A stretch of 64,000 nt of DNA, from the NCBI GenBank assembly GCA_011317545.1, contig WUJK01000010.1:1550001-1614000 (forward strand), written 5' to 3'. Below are positions 34,538 to 46,044 of the stretch, piece after piece (positions within the stretch are counted from its first letter, which is position 1; each line of letters begins with the position of its first letter). The notes beneath the pieces are model-generated. The model searched no databases. It saw only the letters and a list, made by a program, of their open reading frames with translations, and was not told where the DNA came from. Position numbers and translations under genes: made by a program. This stretch comes from Coniella vitis (taxonomy: Eukaryota > Ascomycota > Sordariomycetes > Diaporthales > Schizoparmaceae).

Positions 34538-36841
34538 ATGGGCAAAGATCGCAAATCCAAGCGGCAACTCATCCGCGACGAAAAGAAAGCCAAAAAGCGC
34601 GCCCGTGAGGTCGACCAGTCCGAGACAAACCGCGAAAAGAAGCGCCAGCGCTACGAGGGCGGCGACGAGGACGGCGGCCAGGACGGCGGCCATGACTTTG
34701 CCCAGCATGACCCAACGGCAGCAGGAGGAGAGAATGGCGGCGACCACGCCAACGACTACCCCATGACCGATGTCTATGGCGAAGACTCCCAACCACGAGG
34801 CGGCCCTACGGTTCCCGAGCGAGAATTCTTTGGCATGCTCGCCGACGAGGAGCAAGAGTACTTCCGCAGCGCCGATGAGAAACTCGAGACGAACGATTTC
34901 GAATCGGACGAGGACAGAGGATACTTTCTGCAGAGTCTGTACCGTGAAGCGGTGGGCAAGGAGCTCAAGCTTGCTAGCAGTCAATCGTGTTCGCGACTGA
35001 TGGAGCGACTGATCTTGCTGAGCAACACCACGCAAAAGAAGCGGCTGTTCGAGGCCTTTGCGGGCCACTTTGTCACGCTCGTCACACATCGCTTTGCAAG
35101 CCACTGCTGTGAAAAGCTGTTTATACAATCGGCTCCTGTCGTGAGCCGCGAACTTGGCGGGATGGTAGAAGAAGAGGAGGAGCAAGTACAAGAAGAGGGT
35201 CAGACTGGCGGCGACGGTGAGCAGACGTCCAAGGCATCCATGGAGGAGCTATTCCTCCTCACACTAGACGAGCTCGAAGAGCATCTCAGCTACCTGCTCT
35301 CAGACAAGTTCGGGTCACATGCGCTTCGCGTGCTGCTTGTCGTCTTGTCAGGACGGCCGCTGGAGCAAGTGGCTACCAAGTCGCTTTTACAAAGCAAGAG
35401 AAAGGAGCACATCACAGTCCAAGGCGCCGGATCAGCAGAGACAGCAGAGATGAACGCACACGTCAGGGCCGTCCCAGAGTCGTTCAACCTCGCCATGCAG
35501 AAGATCATCGAGGACACGACTGCGTCCATGGACACCACGGCCCTGCGCGTGCTAGCAACACACCCCACCGGCAACCCAGTGCTCCAGCTCCTTGTCGAGC
35601 TGGACCTCTCCCTCCACGGCAAAGACAAGGACAAGAAGGACCAGCTGCTCCTCCTTAAGCTCATGCCAGGCGCGCCCGAAACCCTGAGCGACAACGGCAG
35701 CCCTGCATCCGACTTTGTCAATTCCATGATGTACGATGCCGTCGGCTCGCGTCTCCTTGAGACAATCATCACCCACGCGCCCGCCAAGATCTTCAAGGCC
35801 CTCAATGCCCACTTTTTCAGCCCGCGCATCAACACGTACGTGCGCAACGACATTGCCTGCTACCCAGCCATCAAGGCGCTCAACCGCATGAGCAAGGACG
35901 ACTTGCGCGAAGCCGTCGGCAAAATCATTCCCGAGGTGCCCAAGCTCGTGGCCGGCAAGCGTCTCAACGTCCTCAAGGCGCTCTTTGACCGGTGTCACGT
36001 GCGTCAGGTCACAGAGCAAATCAATGCTCTGCTTGAGGCGCTTTGCGCCGCATATGGTGGCTCCAGCGACGGCGCGGACCTCGTTTCCAAGCTGTGCGGG
36101 CTTGACAAGGCCAGCGCAGACGCCGAGAAGAAGGAACAAAAGTTCCAGCCGTCCCTGCAGACAGAAAAGCAAAAGGCAGCAGCCATCTCGCACGGGTGCC
36201 AGCTCATCGCAACGCTGCTCAGCATCCCCGGCGCGCCCGCCCAGGTCGTCCAGACGTCCCTGCTGGCTTTGCCAGCCGACCAGCTCTTCCACCTCGCAAC
36301 CAACTCCACACCGGCCATGATTGTCGTCAAGAGCGCCCTCGCAGCCCCGCCTGCACCGCAGACGCCCAACTTCCACAAGGGCCTCGTCAGCAAGCTCGCA
36401 CCGCGGATGGTAGAGCTGGCGCAGAACCAGATTGGGCACAATGTGGTCAACGAAGTGATTCACATTCCGTCCAAGGCGGCCGCGCCTGGTGGGCCCTCGC
36501 ACGCACAAGCAGGCGTGGTGCCGTTCCACCTCAAGGAAACAATCATGACGACGCTCGCGGGCAGTGAGAAGCAGCTGCGGGACACCTGGACCGGCCGCAG
36601 CGTGTGGCGGACGTGGAAGGGCGACCAGTGGAAGTTTCGGCGCAGCGACTGGATCCGGTTCGCCAAGGAGGTGGATCCGCAGGTGAAGAGCGAGGATAAA
36701 GTGTGGAACCGCGTGGCAGAGAAGCAGAATGTGAAGGACAAGGAGGAAAAGAAGAAGCATAGAAAGGAGAGGAGGAACCGGGCGGATGAAGGAAGTAACA
36801 CGGTCGCCGAGGCTGGGGCCGAGGGAGAGGAGGGCTGGTGA
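34538..36841 (+). CDS. NOP9: Nucleolar Pumilio-repeat protein NOP9
   Basis: RNA-binding ribosome-biogenesis factor needed for 18S rRNA maturation, acting in the nucleolus. Intronless, 767 aa from the ATG at 34538 (frame open upstream, but MGKDRKSKRQ is the typical basic NOP9 start). After a basic, then acidic Gly/Asp-rich N-terminus comes the conserved FFGMLADEEQEYF motif, then a series of Pumilio/armadillo-type helical repeats, for example LTLVTHRFASHCCEKLF-like (VTLVTHRFASHCCEKLF), YLLSDKFGSHALRVLLVVLSG, VLATHPTGNPVLQLLVELDL, MMYDAVGSRLLETIITHAP, and IGHNVVNEVIHIP near the C-terminus. The tail is Lys/Arg/Glu-rich (KDKEEKKKHRKERRNRADEG). Length agrees with fungal NOP9 proteins. The long antisense frame at 35552-36760 is a by-product of codon bias. 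Confidence 0.95.
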   Translation: MGKDRKSKRQLIRDEKKAKKRAREVDQSETNREKKRQRYEGGDEDGGQDGGHDFAQHDPTAAGGENGGDHANDYPMTDVYGEDSQPRGGPTVPEREFFGMLADEEQEYFRSADEKLETNDFESDEDRGYFLQSLYREAVGKELKLASSQSCSRLMERLILLSNTTQKKRLFEAFAGHFVTLVTHRFASHCCEKLFIQSAPVVSRELGGMVEEEEEQVQEEGQTGGDGEQTSKASMEELFLLTLDELEEHLSYLLSDKFGSHALRVLLVVLSGRPLEQVATKSLLQSKRKEHITVQGAGSAETAEMNAHVRAVPESFNLAMQKIIEDTTASMDTTALRVLATHPTGNPVLQLLVELDLSLHGKDKDKKDQLLLLKLMPGAPETLSDNGSPASDFVNSMMYDAVGSRLLETIITHAPAKIFKALNAHFFSPRINTYVRNDIACYPAIKALNRMSKDDLREAVGKIIPEVPKLVAGKRLNVLKALFDRCHVRQVTEQINALLEALCAAYGGSSDGADLVSKLCGLDKASADAEKKEQKFQPSLQTEKQKAAAISHGCQLIATLLSIPGAPAQVVQTSLLALPADQLFHLATNSTPAMIVVKSALAAPPAPQTPNFHKGLVSKLAPRMVELAQNQIGHNVVNEVIHIPSKAAAPGGPSHAQAGVVPFHLKETIMTTLAGSEKQLRDTWTGRSVWRTWKGDQWKFRRSDWIRFAKEVDPQVKSEDKVWNRVAEKQNVKDKEEKKKHRKERRNRADEGSNTVAEAGAEGEEGW

Positions 36842-37464
36842 TGACTGTTACGTGTGCGGGATAAGAGGAAGGAAAAAAGAAGCCAAGCCGAGAAAAAGAG
36901 AAAGAAGAAAAAGAAAGACGGTCAAATGAATCGATGTTATCCAGTGATACCCCAATACAACAACAGGCTCAAAATGAAGACTCGACTTCTCTGGTTGAGA
37001 GCTATAAGACGCTTCTTGGGCGTGTCCGTCACGTTGAGATGTCTGATACGGCGTTGCACCCTTCCCTCCCACTCACTCGATCAGTTACGATAGCCGAACG
37101 ATCAGCAAGCTTGAGCTTGACCTAAACAGCACATCGCGTATATTCGAACTACCACGCTTCCGTTGAGAAATACTACATACTAACGCTACTGTGTATACGT
37201 CGTCTAAACGTGGTTTTGACGCGCACGTGGCAAAGACTACCAAGAGAAAAAGAAGAAAGAAGACAAGGGGAAAAAAAAAAGGGGGGGGGGGCCAAGACCG
37301 TTCCTCATCTGCCGAAGTGCTCGTACGCACAGGACGCGTGCAGCCAACATGCATTCCATTTCATTCTCTGTAACGCCAGGCCATCTTCTCAGCCCTGACA
37401 AGGAACCAACTCGATTGGCTAGGAACTACATTGAGTCCTTCCATGGCGAACAGCCTGCCTGACC

Positions 37465-37514
<50 letters not shown>

Positions 37515-39762
37515 TTGGCTGTTCTCGGCCGAGCTTGGCTATACTATGTACAGTGAACTACACGGCCCCCACGTTTCAGTCAAACCTGCGCCCTTGCCTT
37601 GCCTTGTATTGTTCTCCTGATGGAAACATGGTAAATGCCACGTGTGATCCACCGAAACGCAGCTAAGAAGGATCGCCGAATCATACAATGAGTGCATGAG
37701 GTGAGAAGCTAGCGCGCGCAGAACAAAGGGCTAGCCTGGGCGGCCAGAACCTGGTTGTTTAGAAGGGGTGCGGACCTGATCTGATGTTTGGCCTGTTTGT
37801 TGTGCCTTCTTCAGGATCAAGTGTGTATTCTTTTGTGTATACACATTTCAGGAAAAAGGAGCTGAAGAAAGCAATGTATAAGCATGACGAGATGCAGGAG
37901 AGAGGTCAGGGGCGTTGCGCGTTTTCATCAATGTCTATCTATCTATACACAGTGATTGTCACTGCGCGAGTGCTGGATCTAGAATTCCTCAAGAGTCCAC
38001 AGATATAATAATAGCCTTCTCATTTCGAGATTCATAATGTTGGATACTACGTCGTATATGCATGAACATCAGTTTGATATGCTTGACGTCTTGTTTCAGG
38101 GCTTGCTCTCCTGATCTTCACCAACACAATGATATAGCAAAGCATATCGGTCGAATAGCAAAGCGCGGCAAGAATGGGGTAATTGATAATATTCCGCAAA
38201 ATGTAGCATTCCGTACGGAGCATGCGGCGTTTGTGTTCAGTCCCACGAGAGTTGACCCCGGGTGTGAACGCCTTCTTGGGCCTAGTTCCCGGCAACAGTC
38301 GGGCGCAATAGTGCCTCTACATCTTACGAGTATTCAGTATTCCCATTGATTTGAGTGGTTTTTTTTTTTTTTTTGTTCCTCGTCTTCTCTTCTTCTTTTT
38401 CCTTCTTCTTGGCTACCTATGAAAATTCAATCGACTATCGAGGGCGTAGTGTGTCATATTGTGGGCCAAGCAACGCCCAAGTGTATAGCACGGCTCTTGT
38501 CAATCTATATAGAGTAAAGATGCCCGAAAAGAAAACGTACCGAGTACGCTATGGCAACAACTTGGTCAAAAGTGCCGAGGTTGACGCCACTGGGGAAAAA
38601 AAAAAAAAACGTATACTTGGTATTTAGGACCAAGCTCAGCCAATGAGAGGGCTGCGTTGTTCTGCTTGTATACGTGGAGTTTTCTTGGTGAAAGCTGCAT
38701 CTTCTGGTATACTCACATGAAATATAGCACAGTCACAATACTGGCAAGCTTGTATACATAGTAAAGGGGTGCATAGCAGTTACAGAGGTGCATGCTGAGC
38801 TGTCACCGTATGGGTTGCGAGAAGCAGCAGGCCAGCGTGGACACGGAAATGGAGCGGCACAGGCCTGACAGGACTCGGTTCCGATTACTTCCAAGGAAGT
38901 GCTGCCAGCTTTCGTCATCCTCACCTGTCAGAGCGGCTGGCTGTTGCTGTGATCCTGTACAATCTCTGCGTCTTGTCCAACAGGCAGAATCGCTAGCCCT
39001 ACACTATGTACATAAGGCTCATCGATCCGCGCGATAGCCGTCACCCTGGCTCGGTACCAGGGAATCTCAGTGTTTGTTTCGCTTCTAGACGAGCCCAAAA
39101 TCGGCTCACAAGACAAGAAAAAAGAACTGTGAAGGGAACGATCGATCTGCAGGAAACCCGCCCCTGCGTGGTTGCAAGACCTAGGCCCTCACCCACCGAC
39201 TCCCCCCCCCCCTAGAGGAACGGCTCTCCTTTCAGCTGATTACGGTAAGTGTTATGGGACACTTGCAGCGGGAGTGGACCGAGGGTGTCTGTGCAGTGGG
39301 TGTCTGGTCCCGTTCGACCCGCGCGGCGCCCGGGGGGATAACTCTGCCTTTTGATTTGCTCACCTGGCTTTTGGGCGGAGGAGGGGGGGGTTGTAACTTT
39401 TTTTTTTGGAGGGGAAAGACGCTTTTCTCGACTTTCGACATTACTTACAAACATGCTTTGGCCTTACACCATTCTTCTCTGGCGGGCGGAATAATTGCAG
39501 CAACGGGCGGTCTACCATCTCCCCGGCCGTGGAAAACTTGGTCGTCCACGAGAGGTGTTTCCTTGCGACAAGTCAGAGCTCACAGGAAGAAGAAACGAAA
39601 GCCGGGGCATCATTTCAGGGGGCCAACGTCAACTGTGAGCCCGCGTCGACTCATGTCCATTCACCACGGCTCGAACGGAGGGGCGGGGGAATCGACTCAA
39701 GTGCTTGGCCGACCGGAATTCTCCAGCCCCATCGCCGTCTGGATTCGTGACTCCTGGACTCC
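36842..39762. other. Intergenic region, NOP9 to Clr5-domain gene
   Basis: About 2.9 kb without a supported gene. It holds a G-rich run (37270-37290), a (GGCT)12 array at 37465-37512, T16-18 near 38360, and three copies of the octamer (37543-37550, 38755-38762, 39003-39010). The last 500 bases are probably leader of the Clr5 gene. Confidence 0.45.
37465..37512 (+). repeat. (GGCT)12 tetranucleotide microsatellite
   Basis: Twelve uninterrupted GGCT units in non-coding DNA; likely length-polymorphic. Confidence 0.95.
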
Positions 39763-41633
39763 ATGTGCCCTGCTCCGCAAAGCATGCGAGATCGAGATTC
39801 TCTAGCAAACATGGCTGCGAGCGTGGCCACTGCCGATCTGTCCCGCAACGGCGGTGGAGGCAGCGGGGGCCGGGGCAGCAGGACGGTGGGCATATCTCGG
39901 CCGCAGCCTTCATCGTGGGATGCCAACAACAACTACAACTGTAGCGTCGACGGTATGGCTGTGCTCAGTCCTGCTGCGGCAGCACCGCTATCAGCAACAG
40001 CGATGGCAAGCCCAGATATCGCCCACACCACCAACAACAGCAACCATAACAACACTGTGAAACAGGATTTGGCAGCCCAGGACACGATGGCCCTGCGAGG
40101 GCTGCCAGCGTCGACCGAATGGGAGACGTACAAGGCCACCATCCACGAACTGTACATGGACCGCAATCTCAACCTCAACGAGGTGGTGGAGCGGATGAGG
40201 GTCCACGACTTCCATGCCACGTGAGTTGGTCTTGTTTATATTCACCGTCTTGGGCTTCATGCAGTATCGGTAACACGGTTCCTGTTGCTTTGCCACCTGC
40301 AATGACAGCTGACACAGTCTAACAACCATGATAGAGCCAGAATGTACAAGACGCAGTTTGCAAGATGGGGTTGGTCCAAGTACAACTGCAAGCGGCTGCG
40401 GCGCGATCTCTCGTCGGGCAAGGCGGTTGTCAAGGCGCAGGGCAAGTCGTGCCATCGCGTGAAACGCCAGAGCACCAAAAAGACAAATGGCAGTAAATCT
40501 TCACCGTCACCATCGACGTCTTCTTCTTCTTCTTCATCATCATCATCAGCAGCAGCATCGCCGGCCCCAAGGACATCCGACAATACTAGCCTGGTCACCA
40601 CTCCGGCTCACTACGACGACGAAGCATCTCTCTCATCAACAGAGCCCAGCATCACCGTAACAAGAACACCCTCGCCCTCTTCAGATCCTCGACTCTCTGT
40701 CCTCCAATCATCCTCATCCTCTCATCACCCCCAGCTCACCCTCCCTCTCCAGATTGTCCACGCAAACGACACAAACCGCTTCATGCAGTCCATCTTGACC
40801 GACATCCGCAACCACGTTTACCAGGTCTTTTCGCACAAACCCTCGTGGCACCAGTCCCGCGCCACCCTCATCGGCCTCATCAACGCCTACGAGTACACGT
40901 CCTACGACCACTTCGCCATCGCTCTCGACGCCTTCTTGCAGCGCGCCCACGTCGAGGGCGGCGAGATCCTCCGCCAGGCTTTTGTCGCCGTCGAGGCCGC
41001 CATCCAGCGCGACTACAGCGCCACCTTCTACTTCCTGTTTGTCGACCTGCCCGACCTCCTGCTCCACTACGGCCGCCGCGACATCCTGACCATTCTGCTC
41101 GGCCACATCAAGCGCCTGACGAGCCCGGGGGCCATGCGCCTCCGCGAGCGCATCAGCGGCGCGGGCCTCGCGGCCCTGCACGCCCTCGCGGAAACGGACC
41201 CCGCCGCGCTCCAGCACTACATCTCCACGGCGTCGCGTCTGTGGTGTGACTTGCTCGCGGAGCTGCGCGGCCCGCTGGACCGCAGCACGCTGCTCGCGAA
41301 GCGCAACTACCTGCGGCATGATCGCGGCGTGGACCAGCGGCACCGCGTCCGCCGGCTGTGCGAGGAATACGACGAGTTGCTCGGCGGTGTGTTTCAGCAG
41401 TTTGGCCCCGGCCATACCATGTCCCATCACATGGAGGATGTGGTGCTCTCGACGCAGCTGGTGCATGATTATTTCGTCCAGGGGTTCGTGGATCAGAACG
41501 AGAGGTTGATTGCGAGCTTGGAGAGCAAATATCGTGTTCTGCAGCCGGGGGGACGGCCACCGCCGTTGTGTGGTACGGGGAGTCCTCCTGTTGGTGGTGG
41601 AGGAGAACGACAAGGGCCAAAATCTGTATTATT

Positions 41634-41670
<37 letters not shown>

Positions 41671-41958
41671 ACAACAACAACAACAGCAACAGCGACATAC
41701 TCATCCTCACTTCCACCTCCATTTTTCTCAGGAAAACAGCAGCCACCAGCAGCCATACACCCCGTGCCAGTCGAAGAATGGGACGTCCTCGATCGGAGTA
41801 TTCGCAGCAACTGCTTCCAGCGTCTCGCTTACTACTACAAGACCACTTGCTCTCCTCCGTGTCCACCTGCTTCTTCTCCTTCTTCTACAATAATACACAA
41901 CGATAGGCCTGCCGTCTACAGCAATATCAACAACCAAAACCATCATAATTATAATCAT

Positions 41959-41990
<32 letters not shown>

Positions 41991-42234
41991 CGACAGAAAT
42001 CTGGCCCTTGCCATATACCACGACAAAAAGGCCCTCGAGGGCTGGCGCACGCAGTTTTGGCATCTCGAAGCCGAGACGAGCCTCGTCGCCGCCGGCCGCC
42101 ACTTTGAAGCCCAGTCGCTGCGTCGGTGCCGCCTTGAGGCGCAGTATTTTCGCAAATTGCCTGAAAATGACCGCGCCAGGATTGCGTGGGTGCGGCAGGC
42201 GGGCAGGACGATTGCAAGGATAGAAGAGGCCTAG
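39763..42234 (+). CDS. Clr5-domain protein with Ser/Asn homopeptide runs
   Basis: Exons 39763-40220 and 40335-42234 (GTGAGT...GATAG intron) give 785 aa from the first ATG; in-frame ATGs at 39784 and 39811 are alternatives. Residues about 120-174 form a Clr5 domain (WETYKATIHELYMDRNLNLN, then MYKTQFARWGWSKYNCKR), the helical N-terminal domain of many ascomycete proteins, named after a heterochromatin/transcription factor of fission yeast. A poly-Ser linker follows, then a large alpha-helical middle region (about 290-560) with TPR-like content, then Ser/Thr and Asn homopolymers and a helical C-terminus (WRTQFWHLEAETSLVAAGRH). The homopeptides derive from TCT/TCA, ATC/ACA and AAC repeats. A nuclear regulatory role is usual for the family; target unknown. 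Confidence 0.9.
41634..41694 (+). repeat. (ATC)n then (ACA)n triplet repeat in the Clr5 gene
   Basis: A long CAT/ATC run followed by ACA repeats, read in the gene as Ser then Thr homopeptides; slippage-prone coding repeat. Confidence 0.85.
41959..41991 (+). repeat. (AAC)11 coding repeat
   Basis: Eleven AAC codons giving an 11-residue Asn run in the Clr5-domain protein. Confidence 0.9.
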
Positions 42235-43435
42235 CAGAGACCGGGATCTTTACTATTTGATATTGCGGTTGTTTTCTCAGGTGGCACAGGTTGAGGGGTT
42301 TTAGCCAGCGAGCCCGGAAAATCCTACAATGTGATTGAGTGAGCGAGTAACCTGAGGTGGTTCCGCAGGGGGAAAGATCGCGGGTTTGGCAAAAGAAGAT
42401 TAGGTGGTTGAAGGGCTGTACAAGACTTGTATGAGTGAATGTGTGTCTTTTTCGAGCGTCTCTGTAAACAATATCTATTCCAAAATACGGTACTGATTCA
42501 TTAGTATCCAAACCCACTTTCATACGGCTTCCTGTGGGAATAAGCATGCGTCGTCAACCAGCACACGCAACGAATCCAGGTGTTAGTACTGAGTGCCTCG
42601 GTGTCCTCAATCATCAACCGGTTGTTTCCCCCGCAGAACTACAACGAGACCGGGTCTTGAGTCTATTCACTGGTCAATATCCAAAAGGCCAGCTGGCAAC
42701 TCCACTCCCCTCGTTTCCACTTCAAGCCACCTACTTCTCTCCCCGTTGACTCATCTGGCGAGCGTAGTGGGAGGTACAGACAAAGGCGGCAGCGCTTATA
42801 TAGATCCGTCGAAACATTCCATCACCGTTATCGTCCCATCAAACCTAACCGACGCATCCCGAGATCACGCGCCCGTCCACGCGGGTTAGTCTGGGCCCCA
42901 ACAGCCTACAAAATCTCACAATTATCCTATTTTGTCACGTCACAAGGGAAAATAAACTTGTGATATTTCCAAAGAAACAACCCGCGGGTTAGGCTACAAC
43001 AGTTGTGCGATGGTGGTTGCTGCTACGGAATGGGAAACTGGACCGAACTATGTATAATACACGTGGTTGAGATGTGTGAGCGGCTCACAGCTCCTCGTTC
43101 GAGCTGGTGTATGTCAACGGTTCATATTTCCTTCTTTACTATGATTAGTTGGTTTTGTTACTATTCAAATAGATAGGGGTCTACCATCTTGCGTCCGCTA
43201 TAGTATCCTAACTCTCCCACCCTTTTTCCCGCTATTCGTGAAGACACCAGTTGACTCCAGCAGATAGCATCATCTCCATCGCTCGCGGATATCCCCAGAC
43301 CTGAAAGACCAGAATACGGAGATTATATATACAACTGCTAAACAAGAACCCAAATTGACATCTTCGAAACATACCGAAACTTCTTCTTCTTTTTCTTCTT
43401 CTTTACCACTAACTTTGAAGCAAATCCATATCGCA
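42235..43435. other. Intergenic region after the Clr5 gene
   Basis: No supported gene. One octamer copy (43047-43054). A TATATATA element at about 43324-43331 lies 105-112 bp upstream of the next ATG and is a candidate TATA box. Confidence 0.45.
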
Positions 43436-43622
43436 ATGGCGCCTTTCAAACTCTTCGCCACCACCACCACCACCCTCCGCCATATTCTTCCAGCAAATCT
43501 ACTGCTAGCGGCCTTCACTTCCTCCTCCAATAGCACCGTCACCACCGCTTTTCATTCAGGGATACAGAGAAGAGATCTACGCGTAGCAGGTACGTAAAAC
43601 TCACGACAAATTTCAAACCGCC

Positions 43623-43654
<32 letters not shown>

Positions 43655-43998
43655 AACCTACACCAGCACCCATACCTCCTCAGCTTCACGTTGAAAATCG
43701 TGTAGCGAGACCTCGACAAGCACCGAGCCGGTGCAACTTTGCTGGGATTGAATGCGTACAACCAACGCAACAACTCTAATCAGAATTAACAGCAGCAGCA
43801 GCAGCAGCAGCAACAACAACAAGAAGAACAAGAACAAGAACAAGAACAAGAACTATACCAGGAGGAACGGGCGTTCAGAAGAGATTGTCGAGCACCTCCG
43901 GTACCAACACGACCGCAAAGCCCAGAATCCAAGTAAATCGCCGCGAAAGCAGGACCATCCATAACGTGGCTGCTGGTTGCACGACCAAGCAACACAGC

Positions 43999-44032
<34 letters not shown>

Positions 44033-44552
44033 GCACAGCACAGACTCCCCTGCCTGCTCCAGAGAAAATAGAGCATCAATACTGCCACATGGAAGACGGC
44101 GCATCCGTTTTAGGGCAAAAGGACCAAGACAAAGAAGTAGTCAATCCAGCAGCAGGCCAAGCTGGCGCTGGATCAGAATCTGCATCTGGACCAGAATCTG
44201 AAGAGCCCATCCGCCACCCCGACGAGAAGCAAGTGGTGGAAGCGATAGGTGAGTCAGGCTTTCCCCTTCAAGCCTTATACCATACACACATAGAACCATG
44301 CACTCCCCAAGAACGAAAAAAAGTCCTTTAGCACAGCCCCCAAAAGCGAGTTGTCTATGAAACTAATTCAACCACCCCGCGCAAAAAGAGAGCATAGATC
44401 CTGCCAACCCAACCAAACACAAGGAACATCGCGATACCAGCGACAGCAACATCCGCCCAAACATGCCCATCCCACCCGATTGCAGCGAACAAGACCATAC
44501 CCATGGCCCCGTGCCTAGACTTGTTGGCCGTGGCTGGACTTTCTGGTTGTGA
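43436..44552 (+). CDS. Repeat-rich multi-exon gene of uncertain structure
   Basis: Four pieces of evidence point to a gene. Exon 43436-43589 begins MAPFKLF and ends at GTACGT. It joins in frame to 43667 onward (ACCAG acceptor; APIPPQLHVENRVARPRQ, then CNFAGIEC). A later block read in the frame of 44074-44248 is open (EPIRHPDEKQVVEAI) and ends at GTGAGT. It joins in frame, after an intron with a CTAATTC branch-like site, to 44389-44552 (SIDPANPTKHKEHRDTSDSN ... GWTFWL stop). The middle (about 43755-44074) is CAG/CAA, AAGAAC and AAC repeat that is open in more than one frame, so its splicing is unresolved. No family is recognised. The N-terminal hydrophobic stretch (ILPANLLLAAF) could be a signal or mitochondrial peptide. 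Confidence 0.45.
43793..43850 (+). repeat. CAG/CAA repeat followed by (AAGAAC)n
   Basis: A purine-rich repetitive block inside the uncertain gene, about 43793-43816 for CAG/CAA and 43816-43850 for AAGAAC. It is open in all or nearly all forward frames locally, so it cannot decide the reading frame. Confidence 0.85.
43998..44032 (+). repeat. (CAA)n triplet repeat
   Basis: About 11 CAA/AAC units; in the frame judged most likely it encodes Asn. Confidence 0.85.
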
Positions 44553-46044
44553 TTCGTGCCATAATTGGATATTTCAAAAGGTCGAGCGACTTCTTTCGTT
44601 CCTCCGCGAGCTCACAAATCTTCAGCCTGGATTTGTGATCTGCTCGTCCGATTTCACAGGATCTATCCACAGCAACACGCAAAGGATAATGGACCAATAC
44701 CACAAAAGTTAACATCAAAGGAAAAAGAAAAAGAAAAATAGTGATCCAGGAAGAGCCTGACCAGTACGTCTGCTAATATCAAAGGCGTACAAAAGCCATG
44801 ACTTTTCAACCTCGGCTTGTGTAACCAATTGTTCGCGCATTCCAGCTCTTCACGACCAACTTGTTGTCAGTCTTCGTTTGTAACAGCATTTGCAATCATA
44901 ATACAGACCATTGCTAAAACCCAAGACCAGACGTTTCTCATACGCTTTATCAAAGAGTATCAAGCATATCACCGAGATCGATAGCCATTGTATTCACTTT
45001 TGCATTGTTTTATATTGTTTTTTGTCATCTTTTAAGCTTTATCTTGCCTTGTTTTTCCTTCTTTACCCACCCATCTTCAGGTTCCAGCAACCCACGATAA
45101 GAACGCAGGAAGGGCTAAAGTGTCGCCACCATGTTGAAACACAGTAAATGTAAACCTATTGGATCCACCTCTTTTATTGCTGTGCCACAAGAATCCGTCT
45201 TCATCTTCAATTCGGATGCAATGTACTTGAAAGAAGACCATGTATATCCGTGTCCGCCAATGGGCCATTTGTACCAAATGAGTTGAGAACGGGCTACACT
45301 GCCTCTCCCTATATGCAGTCTCAGGCTTGAAAAAATGCACACCCCTTTTGCGGCCTTCGATCACACTACCCTTCCACGTAAATATGCTTCGTGTTTCCAA
45401 CCGTCAAGCATCCTCATCCAAGTCAATCCGGATCGCAAAGCTTATTGACAGTGTGTACATAAGCCTGTACTCGCTCCTATAATCAAGTCGCAAAGAGGCA
45501 ATAAATGCCCTGAAGAAATAGAACCATCTCGCTCCACGTCCTGTATAAATTCAGTGAAGGGCAAACAGCTCCACCACCCACACATTGTGCAGCGGGCAGG
45601 TAGCCATCAAGCATGGGCGATGAACCAAAAAAAAAAAAAGAAAGAGAGAGAAAAAAGAAAACCGAGACAGGTCGTAACGCGATGTTGGCACACACACGCG
45701 CACACAAAGGTGAAAAAGAAATGACTTTTGGCAAAACAGATACCGTGGCGTCGTGTTTGGTCATTTAAAAAAAAAAAAAAAAAAAAAAGCGTTTTGGCAA
45801 AGATGTTCTGAGCTGCGGCCAGGTTTCAATAAACCACTCTCAAGGACAAAGCCGATCAACATTGGGAACGCATTAAATGTACTTGAAAGGATAAGGTAAA
45901 ACAAGAGGCTTGGGCTGATGGGATATTGAAATCAGAGTATATGAATTCGCATTTCGGTCAGGGAAAGGACAATGTATCCTTGCTCCATCACGCTGGGTTG
46001 ATGTAAAGATGTAGCGTGTTCGAACAGTCTATACCACACCCAAA
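44553..46044. other. Convergent intergenic region
   Basis: Lies between the 3' ends of a plus-strand and a minus-strand gene. It contains A-rich homopolymers (45626-45640, and about 21 A near 45767-45788) and no supported gene. Confidence 0.5.

Noticed and set aside
35552..36760. Long antisense frame (402 codons) over NOP9
   Set aside because: A shadow of the GC-rich codon positions of NOP9, which has clear Pumilio homology on the other strand.
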